The notes beneath the pieces are model-generated. The model did not search any database. It saw only the letters and a program-made list of their open reading frames with translations, and was not told the origin of the DNA. A DNA stretch of 8,741 nucleotides, taken from assembly GCA_008501655.1 (NCBI GenBank), contig QQUK01000290.1:1-8741 (forward strand), given 5' to 3'. This DNA is from Calditrichota bacterium (lineage in GTDB: Bacteria > Zixibacteria > MSB-5A5 > GN15 > FEB-12). Positions 1 through 6,133 of this stretch are shown one piece after another. A program made the translations under genes and the position numbers. Within the stretch, counting starts at the first letter, position 1. The number at the start of each line of letters is the position of its first letter.

Positions 1-1356
1 TTCCTTTTGCCGTCTGACTGACATTTGGGAGTAAAAAATTGCGCCAAGCCCAATTTGTAAGGCAGTCTTATCGATATTTTCCAAACTCGGGTTTTTCTCT
101 GATATTTTCTCTTTGGCAAGTTCCGCTGCTTTATTGATGACATCCTCAAGGAAGATAATATGTCCTTTTCGGGTCGACATCATCTTATCACCAAATTTAA
201 TAAGTCCAAAATCTATATGCTTAGCCCGTTCGGCAATACTTTCAGTATTTTCCTTTTCTTCAAGCATCTCTATCGCTTTAAACAACTGCTGAAAATGTAC
301 CGATTGATTAGTTGCAACAACATAAATCATTTCATCAAATTTATAAGTTTCCCAGCGAAATAAGAACCCGGCGATATCACGTGTTAAATATAGAGTTGCG
401 CCATCAGCTTTTTTCAGGAGCACTGGCGGGAGTTGTTCATCATGGAGATCAACAATAGTCGCACCTTCTGATTCAGAGACCAGACCGGCTTTTTCCAGAC
501 GTTCAATTGCAGGTTCCATTTTGTCATTCATAAATGCTTCGCCGGTAACCCAATCAAATTCAACACCCATAATGTTGTAGACCCGGTTAAACTCATCAAT
601 AGAGATTTTACGGAATTTTTCCCACAGCTTTATATTTTCACGGTCACCATTTTCAAGCATTTTGAACTCTTCACGAGCTTCAGCTTCAAGTTCAGGGTTT
701 TCCCCGGCGACGTCATGGAACTTTACATACAATTCAAGGAGCTCTGCAATTGTCTCATTCCCCTTGATTGTAGGATCAGCCCATTTTTTGTAAGCGGTAA
801 TCATCTTTCCGAACTGGGTCCCCCAGTCACCGAGGTAATTGATACCGACAGTTTCATAACCAAGTTTCTTGAATATCAGCCTTAAAGAATTACCTAAGAT
901 AGTTGTGCGTATGTGACCAATGCCAAACGGTTTGGCTATATTTGGCGCAGAATATTCAACGAGAATCTTTTTATCTTTCCCAATCGTTGAGTCGGCATAG
1001 TGAGAATCATTCGTTATGATTGAACTCAAAGTTGCTTTTGATTCTATGTCAAAAGCAGTCTGAACATTGATAAACCCACCTATAGCTGAAACTGAAATTT
1101 CTGAATTTTTTGCTATTGAGTTAACTATTTTACCGGCTATTGACGGTGGATTTTCTCCCAAAAGCTTCCCATATTTAAAAACCGGAAAAGCAAAACGTCC
1201 TTTGGTCGGGTCTTTAGGTTTTTCTATGTTATCGAGAATAAATTCAGCTGAAAAAACTTCAGAATCCCCGATTTCCGAGTATTTTTCCGGAAATGAAGTC
1301 TGAAATGCCTTGGCAGCTTGATTAGCGAAAATATCTTTAAAATTTGGGGTAGTCAT
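1..1356 (-). CDS. argS: Arginyl-tRNA synthetase, N-terminal 452 residues (partial)
   Basis: Class I aminoacyl-tRNA synthetase that charges tRNA-Arg with arginine in the cytoplasm. The frame is open from ATG at 1354-1356 to the left edge without a stop, giving 452 codons; the family is usually about 550-580 residues, so the C-terminal anticodon-binding (DALR) domain lies outside the window. Visible parts are the N-terminal Add-1 type region (about 1-110), the Rossmann catalytic core with YSAPNIAKPFGIGH (135-148), GINYLGDWGTQFGK just after it, DGATLYLTRD, and STRKG at 394-398. The HIGH box reads GIGH (145-148) and the KMSK box reads KMMST (391-395), both non-canonical. Lys142, just before the HIGH box, is present; in ArgRSs lacking a normal KMSK such a lysine is thought to compensate. 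The gene is 117 bp downstream of the DAHP synthase gene in the same orientation, so it may have its own promoter. No strong Shine-Dalgarno precedes the ATG; a GAAGTGAG stretch lies about 12 nt upstream. Confidence 0.96.
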   Translation of the reverse strand, partial: MTTPNFKDIFANQAAKAFQTSFPEKYSEIGDSEVFSAEFILDNIEKPKDPTKGRFAFPVFKYGKLLGENPPSIAGKIVNSIAKNSEISVSAIGGFINVQTAFDIESKATLSSIITNDSHYADSTIGKDKKILVEYSAPNIAKPFGIGHIRTTILGNSLRLIFKKLGYETVGINYLGDWGTQFGKMITAYKKWADPTIKGNETIAELLELYVKFHDVAGENPELEAEAREEFKMLENGDRENIKLWEKFRKISIDEFNRVYNIMGVEFDWVTGEAFMNDKMEPAIERLEKAGLVSESEGATIVDLHDEQLPPVLLKKADGATLYLTRDIAGFLFRWETYKFDEMIYVVATNQSVHFQQLFKAIEMLEEKENTESIAERAKHIDFGLIKFGDKMMSTRKGHIIFLEDVINKAAELAKEKISEKNPSLENIDKTALQIGLGAIFYSQMSVRRQKE

Positions 1357-1360
1357 ATAA

Positions 1361-1420
1361 TTCTAAACTCACTTCATATATTTATAAATCGCATACTGTT
1401 ATATAAATCCAAGTTTAGAA
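1361..1420. repeat. 9-bp inverted repeat in the argS upstream region
   Basis: TTCTAAACT at 1361-1369 is exactly reverse-complementary to AGTTTAGAA at 1412-1420, with 42 nt between the arms. The arms flank the AT-rich stretch where an argS promoter would be expected. This could be an operator-like pair, a long-loop hairpin, or chance in AT-rich DNA; the match itself is certain, the function is unknown. Confidence 0.4.
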
Positions 1421-1425
1421 AGTAA
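1398..1425 (-). promoter_or_regulatory. Candidate argS promoter (weak)
   Basis: On the minus strand, TATAAC (1398-1403) matches five of six bases of the sigma-70 -10 consensus. A poor -35 candidate, TTACTT (1420-1425), lies 16 nt upstream of it. The predicted start, near 1391, would leave about 35 nt of leader before the argS ATG. The region is very AT-rich, so such matches arise easily, and the -35 element is weak. It is listed because it is the best candidate in the only sizeable gap of the window. Confidence 0.2.
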
Positions 1426-1426
1426 T

Positions 1427-1476
1427 ACTTTTTCTTAAGAAAAGTCCAGTTTAAACAGAGAAAAATTGTCTGTTTA
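1427..1476 (-). terminator. Hairpins at the end of the operon, possible terminator
   Basis: A perfect 8-bp inverted repeat, TAAACAGA (minus strand, starting with the DAHP synthase stop codon) and TCTGTTTA, spans 1452-1476 with a 9-nt AT-rich loop. Just downstream is a second palindrome with a perfect 14-nt core (1430-1443, centred on CTTAAG), extended to 1427-1445 with one bulge. The stems are AT-rich and the first is not followed at once by a long T-run, although CTTTTCTT comes about 8 nt later. This is a plausible end to the trp/aro transcript but not a strong canonical rho-independent terminator; read-through into argS remains possible. Confidence 0.35.
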
Positions 1477-2487
1477 CAAGGTCCGCTTAACTGCGGTAGC
1501 AATTATTTTGAGCTCTTTGACCAGTTCTTCATACTGTTTGATATACAATGTCTGAGCTCCGTCAGAAAATGCTTTCTCAGGATCATAATGGGTTTCGATA
1601 ATAAGACCATCAGCACCGGCTGCAACCGAAGCACGCGCCATCGGGGCGACCTTATCACGGATTCCAATACCGTGTGACGGGTCTGTGATAACCGGCAGAT
1701 GCGAGAGTTTCTTCAATACCGGTATTGCTGATATATCAAGAGTATTACGAGTATAATTTTCAAACGTTCTGATACCTCTTTCACAGAGGATTACCTGATG
1801 ATTTCCACCGGCCATGATATATTCAGCCGCCATTAAAAGCTCCTGCAAAGTCGCTGACATCCCGCGCTTCAACAATATCGGAAGGTCAATCTTCCCCAGT
1901 TCTTTTAACAACGCGAAATTCTGCATATTCCGGGCACCAACCTGAATCATATCAACATATTTAAGTGCAGGAATAATATCCATCCGGTCCATTACTTCTG
2001 AAACGACAGCCATATCATTCATATCACCCGCTTCACGAAGATATTTCAGGCCTTCTTCACCCATTCCCTGGAAAGCATAAGGGGAAGTTCTCGGTTTGTA
2101 AGCTCCGCCTCGAAGGACTTTGGTACCGGTTTTTTTCATCATTCTGGCAATCTTTTTAATCTGCTCGCGGGATTCAATTGAACAGGGTCCGGCAATCATC
2201 GATATCTGCTTGCCGCCGAAAGTTGCTTTGCCGACTTTGACAATTGTATCTTCTTTTTTGAACGATCTGCTGGCAAGTTTATATGGTTCTGAAATACGGA
2301 TGACTTCATGAACACCTTCAAAAACTTCATAATCGCGTATATCTACTGTCCCTGTATCCCCGACAACACCTAATACTATCTGGGCTGTGCCGGTAGAGCG
2401 ATGGACATCAAATCCTTTGTCATATAACTTTTCAGTTACTTTTTGGATCTGTTTGTCGGTGGCATTTTCATTAAAGACTACTATCAT
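1474..2487 (-). CDS. aroF: DAHP synthase, class I-beta with N-terminal ferredoxin-like domain
   Basis: 3-deoxy-D-arabino-heptulosonate 7-phosphate synthase condenses phosphoenolpyruvate and erythrose 4-phosphate, the first step of the shikimate pathway. At 337 residues it fits the Thermotoga-type enzyme: residues 1 to about 75 form a ferredoxin-like domain (MIVVF start, SEPYKLASR at its end), followed by the TIM-barrel catalytic domain. Visible motifs are AGPCS (99-103), RGGAYKPRTSPY (126-137), GARNMQN (184-190), LLKRGM (205-210), RNTLDIS (247-253) and DPSHG (269-273). The metal ligands expected for this family are all present: Cys102, His272, Glu298 and Asp309. In related enzymes the N-terminal domain mediates feedback inhibition by tyrosine or phenylalanine; that is expected here but not shown. 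The ATG overlaps the chorismate mutase stop as ATGA, and AAGGA (2500-2504) is a good Shine-Dalgarno. It is the last gene of the operon. Confidence 0.96.
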   Translation of the reverse strand: MIVVFNENATDKQIQKVTEKLYDKGFDVHRSTGTAQIVLGVVGDTGTVDIRDYEVFEGVHEVIRISEPYKLASRSFKKEDTIVKVGKATFGGKQISMIAGPCSIESREQIKKIARMMKKTGTKVLRGGAYKPRTSPYAFQGMGEEGLKYLREAGDMNDMAVVSEVMDRMDIIPALKYVDMIQVGARNMQNFALLKELGKIDLPILLKRGMSATLQELLMAAEYIMAGGNHQVILCERGIRTFENYTRNTLDISAIPVLKKLSHLPVITDPSHGIGIRDKVAPMARASVAAGADGLIIETHYDPEKAFSDGAQTLYIKQYEELVKELKIIATAVKRTL

Positions 2488-2777
2488 GATTCTTTATCAT
2501 CCTTATATGCTTCAATCCGCTCAAGCCTTCTTGATTCATCAATTATACGTTCAAAAATCCTGACAATAGCGTCAGCATGAAGCGGTCCCGGATTCTTCTC
2601 TGTCATTTTTACGAAAATATCTCTTTCCCTTTTCGGATCGAAGACTTTCAATTTCATTTTATTTTTAATTTTACCAAGTTCTATAACAGACTCAGCCCGC
2701 TCATTGAGCAGGTACAACAATTGCATATCAAGTTTATCTATTGTTTTTCTCAGAGTATCTATTTTCTTTTTGCTCAT
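2484..2777 (-). CDS. aroQ: Chorismate mutase, AroQ class (monofunctional)
   Basis: This small all-helical enzyme converts chorismate to prephenate, the first step of the Phe/Tyr branch. The 97 residues cover the single AroQ (type II) domain with no fused dehydratase, dehydrogenase or DAHP synthase. By comparison with the E. coli P-protein mutase, the active-site residues appear as Arg10, Arg27, Lys36 (in LGKIK), Asp47, Arg50, Glu51 and Ser82. The E. coli Gln88 position is Glu86 here, a substitution also seen in other AroQ enzymes. The gene overlaps trpA by 4 nt (ATGA) and the DAHP synthase gene by 4 nt (ATGA), so translation is probably coupled on both sides; no clear Shine-Dalgarno is seen. 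In Bacillus-type AroA(Q) proteins this domain is fused to DAHP synthase, so a physical complex of the two products is plausible. The symbol aroQ refers to the fold class and is also used for type II dehydroquinase, which this is not. Confidence 0.93.
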   Translation of the reverse strand: MSKKKIDTLRKTIDKLDMQLLYLLNERAESVIELGKIKNKMKLKVFDPKRERDIFVKMTEKNPGPLHADAIVRIFERIIDESRRLERIEAYKDDKES

Positions 2778-3565
2778 GATAAACTTTTTCGAACACCGGT
2801 TAAGAATTTTTCTATATCAGTAACCGAAGACTTTTGTGTCTTTGCCTCTCGGATAATTTTAATCAATTTAGACCCTATTACTACACCATCGGAATATTTG
2901 GCTAATCTTTTAGCATCAGCAGGTGATGAAACGCCAAACCCGGCTACAAATCTGTGATTGAGCGATTTCTGGAGCATTTTCAAGTACTTATCCGTCTCCG
3001 GAGAGAACTTTTTTCCACTTCCAGTCACGCCGGTTACAGTGACTGCGTACACAAATCCGGTTGTCAGGTTGTTTATAGTCTGAATCCGCTTTTTTTCAGT
3101 TGTAGGAGCAACTAAATAGGTCATCGAGATATTCTGTTTATCAGCCAGATTTCGAATCTCAGTCGACTCATCGATCGGTAAATCAGGGATAATCAGGCCA
3201 TCAACTTTTGAATCAGCTGTTTTTTGTAAAAACTTTTTTACACCAACTGCTAAAAACGGATTATAGTATCCCATAAAAAGAAGCGGAATTTCTGAATGTT
3301 TTCGAACTTTTTGAGTAAGTTCAAAAATCTGATTTAATGTCGTTTTATTATCTAAAGCTACTTTTGAGGCATATTGAATCTCAGGTCCATCAGCAAGCGG
3401 GTCAGAAAACGGAATACCGATCTCAACAAAATCGCAACCGGCGCATTCAGCTGCTTTTATATACTGTAAAGTCATTCCCATCGTCGGAAATCCTGCTGTA
3501 AAATAAGGAACAAGAAGTTTCTTTTTACCTAAAGAATCGAGATATGTAGTTATTCTATTTTTCAT
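2774..3565 (-). CDS. trpA: Tryptophan synthase alpha subunit
   Basis: This subunit cleaves indole-3-glycerol phosphate to indole and glyceraldehyde 3-phosphate and passes indole through a tunnel to TrpB. It is a 263-residue TIM barrel, a normal family length. The signature FVEIGIPFSDPLADGP (46-61) holds both catalytic acids, Glu48 and Asp59. Further conserved parts are GLIIPDLPIDES, the VTGVTGSG phosphate loop region, AGFGVSSPAD and DGVVIGS. The start ATG (3563-3565) lies inside the end of trpB with an 11-nt overlap; a GGGA-type site sits about 12 nt upstream, longer than usual. The stop overlaps the chorismate mutase ATG. The trpB-trpA order and overlap suit balanced synthesis of the alpha2-beta2 complex. 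All key residues are intact. Confidence 0.97.
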   Translation of the reverse strand: MKNRITTYLDSLGKKKLLVPYFTAGFPTMGMTLQYIKAAECAGCDFVEIGIPFSDPLADGPEIQYASKVALDNKTTLNQIFELTQKVRKHSEIPLLFMGYYNPFLAVGVKKFLQKTADSKVDGLIIPDLPIDESTEIRNLADKQNISMTYLVAPTTEKKRIQTINNLTTGFVYAVTVTGVTGSGKKFSPETDKYLKMLQKSLNHRFVAGFGVSSPADAKRLAKYSDGVVIGSKLIKIIREAKTQKSSVTDIEKFLTGVRKSLS

Positions 3566-4739
3566 TTTTTAATATTATCCCTAAATCTTTATCCCCGCGT
3601 CCGGACATACAGACAACGATATGCTCATTTTTTTTGAATTTCTTTTTATCCTTAATCAAATACGCCAAAGCATGTGATGACTCCAAAGCTGGAATGATTC
3701 CCTCAAGTTTTGAAACAAGTTTAAAAGCATCAAGCGCTTGTTTATCGGTAACTGATTCATACTTCACCCGTTTGATATCATGCAGATAAGAATGCTCCGG
3801 ACCGATTCCAGGATAATCAAGTCCTGCCGATATTGAATGCGGGAGGATTACCTGACCATCTTTATCGAAAACAAGATAGCTGAATGAGCCATGCAGAACT
3901 CCCGGTTTCCCTTTGGCAAGAGGTGCAGCATGTTGTTTAGTATGTAATCCATGACCGGCTGCTTCAACACCTATCAGTTTTACATTATTTTCATTGATAA
4001 AGGCATCGAAAATTCCCATTGCATTGGAACCTCCGCCAACACAGGCGATAATCTTGTCCGGGAGCCGGTTATACCGTTTCTTGAAATCACGTTTTGTTTC
4101 TATTCCTATTACAGACTGAAAGTCCCGAACCAACATCGGATAAGGATGCGGTCCGACAACAGAACCAATAATGTAGAATGTGTCCCGAATGTTAGTGACC
4201 CAATCACGGAGAGCTTCCGAGGTTGCATCTTTTAAAGTTCTTGAACCTGAAAGTACCGGAACAACTTTGGCACCTAACAATTCCATCTTTTCTACATTCG
4301 GTTTTTGCCGATGAAGATCTTCTTCTCCCATATATACAATACATTCAAATCCAAAACGGGCGCAGACTGTTGCTGTTGCTAAGCCATGCTGTCCGGCACC
4401 GGTTTCGGCAATAATTCTCTTTTTTCCCATATATTTTGCCAAAAGTATCTGCCCCACCGTGTTATTTATCTTGTGGGCACCGGTATGATTACAGTCTTCC
4501 CGTTTGAAATATACTTTTGGACCGTCTAAGTACTCAGTTAACCGCTCAGCAAAATATAACGGTGATGGACGACCGATGAAATCTCTGAAAAAGTTATTTA
4601 GTTCAGTTTTGAATTTTTTATCACGTTTTGCTTTTTTGTAGAAAGATTCAAGTTCATCCAAAGATGCAATGACTGTTTCAGGGACATATCTACCGCCGTA
4701 TGGTCCGAATCTTCCTTTTTTATCTGGTCTTTTTACCAT
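3555..4739 (-). CDS. trpB: Tryptophan synthase beta subunit (TrpB1 type)
   Basis: PLP-dependent enzyme that joins indole and L-serine to make L-tryptophan in complex with TrpA. The 394 residues match the usual TrpB1 length, and the N-terminal region (GPYGGRYVPE, 12-21) is of the TrpA-partnered type. The PLP-binding lysine is Lys90 in NHTGAHKINN, the catalytic glutamate is Glu112 in AETGAGQHG, the cofactor phosphate loop is GGGSNAMG (235-242), and Asp308 in AGLDYPGIGPEHS is the domain-closure residue. The Glu of EGIIPALESSHA (346 on) and the C-terminal SGRGDKD (379-385) are also present. The ATG lies 20 nt inside the end of trpF. No good Shine-Dalgarno precedes it, so translation probably depends on ribosomes finishing trpF. 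Confidence 0.98.
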   Translation of the reverse strand: MVKRPDKKGRFGPYGGRYVPETVIASLDELESFYKKAKRDKKFKTELNNFFRDFIGRPSPLYFAERLTEYLDGPKVYFKREDCNHTGAHKINNTVGQILLAKYMGKKRIIAETGAGQHGLATATVCARFGFECIVYMGEEDLHRQKPNVEKMELLGAKVVPVLSGSRTLKDATSEALRDWVTNIRDTFYIIGSVVGPHPYPMLVRDFQSVIGIETKRDFKKRYNRLPDKIIACVGGGSNAMGIFDAFINENNVKLIGVEAAGHGLHTKQHAAPLAKGKPGVLHGSFSYLVFDKDGQVILPHSISAGLDYPGIGPEHSYLHDIKRVKYESVTDKQALDAFKLVSKLEGIIPALESSHALAYLIKDKKKFKKNEHIVVCMSGRGDKDLGIILKNEK

Positions 4740-5361
4740 ATCTATATCTATTCAGCTTTAAGAATATTCTTTCTAATTTTGTTTTCGATTTATAACCCGG
4801 TTTTATCTCTACACCTGAATTTAAATCAACTATCAGAGGTTGAAATGTTTTTATACCTTTTAATACATTGTTCTCATTTAATCCACCGGCAAGCATCAGA
4901 TTTTTAGTTTTAGGGATTTTTATATTCCAGTCAAAACTTTTTCCAACACCGCCATATAGTTTTTTATCGGCAGTATCAAGATGAATTATATCAGCAGGAT
5001 GATTTATCAGAGATTTTTTGTTAAATCCGGTTGTGATATGAAATGTTTTAATAACTTTAAATCCAGTATTCCGAATTCTGCGTACATCCGATTTCCGTTC
5101 ATCACCGCTTAATTGTACGTAGTCAAGATTTAGTTTTTGTGAAATTCGAATAATTTTTTCGACATCCTCATTTACAAAAACACCAACTCTTGAAATCATT
5201 GGAGCGATTGCATCAAGAATTTGTCCGGCATTTTTCGGTGTAATATACCTTTTTGATTTTTTATAAAAGATAAATCCAAGCATGTCTGCGCCATACCGAT
5301 AAGCGGTCAGAGCGTCTACTAAACGGGTTATTCCACAAATTTTCACAAACAATCTATCCAT
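4720..5361 (-). CDS. trpF: Phosphoribosylanthranilate isomerase
   Basis: This enzyme carries out the Amadori rearrangement of N-(5-phosphoribosyl)-anthranilate to CdRP, the step between TrpD and TrpC. The 213-residue TIM barrel has the signature VKICGIT (6-12) with catalytic Cys9, the catalytic Asp129 in IIHLDT, GGVGKSFDW (137-145), and LAGGLNENNV followed by VDLNSGVE, the phosphate-binding end of the barrel. The family's conserved QLHGDE reads QLSGDE here (about 83-88), an unusual His-to-Ser change; the rest is normal. It is a stand-alone gene, not fused to trpC as in enteric bacteria. The ATG overlaps the trpC stop by 8 nt, and its own 3' end overlaps trpB by 20 nt. Only a weak AAAAGAAA purine stretch precedes the start. 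Confidence 0.95.
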   Translation of the reverse strand: MDRLFVKICGITRLVDALTAYRYGADMLGFIFYKKSKRYITPKNAGQILDAIAPMISRVGVFVNEDVEKIIRISQKLNLDYVQLSGDERKSDVRRIRNTGFKVIKTFHITTGFNKKSLINHPADIIHLDTADKKLYGGVGKSFDWNIKIPKTKNLMLAGGLNENNVLKGIKTFQPLIVDLNSGVEIKPGYKSKTKLERIFLKLNRYRYGKKTR

Positions 5362-6133
5362 TGGCAGTCATTTCTTTTAATAATTCTGTTGGGTTACCAG
5401 CTCTTACCAAAGCTTCCCCAATCAGAAAATTCTTAAATCCGGTTTTTCTTAAATAATCTATATCTGTACGATTAAAAATGCCTGATTCAGCTACCTTGAT
5501 TTTATCACCCGGAATGTATTCAGCAAGTTCAATACAACGATCCAAGGAAACATCAAAAGTAGATAAATCCCTGTTGTTCACACCGATTATATTCGCACCG
5601 GCATCAACAGCCCGCTTTACTTCTTCAATTGTATGTGTTTCCACCAGTGTATCAATTCCTAAAGAATGGGCAGTATCGATAAATTTTTTCAAGTTATCAT
5701 CTGAAAGCATCCGAACAATTAATAAAACTGCATCGGCATATATATATTTTGCATGAAATATCTGATACTCATCTAATATAAAATCTTTACATAAAACTGG
5801 AAGTCCGGAAATATCAGATGTCATCTTGAGGTATTTATAATCTCCGTAAAAGAATTTTTTCTCCGTCAGGACTGATAAAGCTTTTGCTCCGCCATCTTTA
5901 TACTGTTGAGCAAGTTTATCAGGATGAAATTCTTCAGAAATTATACCTTTTGAAGGAGAGCCTTTTTTAATTTCTGCGATAATATTGATCGAGTCAGAAG
6001 AGAGAGCTTCAGATAAGCGAAATTTCCCTTTGTCAGGCAGATGGTCTTTAATTGAGTCCAGAGGTAATTCAATCTTTAACTCTTCAATCTCCATCCGTTT
6101 ATTGATGTTTATCTTTTCGAGTATATCTATCAT
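5354..6133 (-). CDS. trpC: Indole-3-glycerol phosphate synthase
   Basis: Closes the indole ring: CdRP is decarboxylated and cyclised to indole-3-glycerol phosphate, the substrate of TrpA. With the start chosen here the protein has 259 residues beginning MIDILEKI, as family members do. Catalytic positions are visible: Glu54 and Lys56 in AEIKKGSPSKG, Lys116 in LCKDF, Glu165 in VETH, Asn187 in GVNNRDL, and Glu216-Ser217 in AESGI; the phosphate site IGEALV is near the C-terminus. An ATG 27 nt further upstream (6158-6160) would add nine residues, but it overlaps the transporter gene by 31 nt, has no Shine-Dalgarno, and lengthens the protein beyond the conserved start. The chosen ATG forms a 4-nt ATGA overlap with the transporter stop, matching other junctions here, and has a weak purine-rich AAGAGAA (6140-6146) upstream. 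Confidence 0.95.
   Translation of the reverse strand: MIDILEKININKRMEIEELKIELPLDSIKDHLPDKGKFRLSEALSSDSINIIAEIKKGSPSKGIISEEFHPDKLAQQYKDGGAKALSVLTEKKFFYGDYKYLKMTSDISGLPVLCKDFILDEYQIFHAKYIYADAVLLIVRMLSDDNLKKFIDTAHSLGIDTLVETHTIEEVKRAVDAGANIIGVNNRDLSTFDVSLDRCIELAEYIPGDKIKVAESGIFNRTDIDYLRKTGFKNFLIGEALVRAGNPTELLKEMTANG

Noticed and set aside
1357..1473. A small RNA gene, T-box or riboswitch in the gap before argS
   Set aside because: The gap is too short and AT-rich for a T-box, no conserved riboswitch core is seen, and only simple inverted repeats are present.
2484..2487. A frameshift splitting a fused chorismate mutase-DAHP synthase
   Set aside because: Both products are full length with complete domains, and the DAHP synthase starts with its own conserved MIVV N-terminus; the ATGA junction is a normal overlap.
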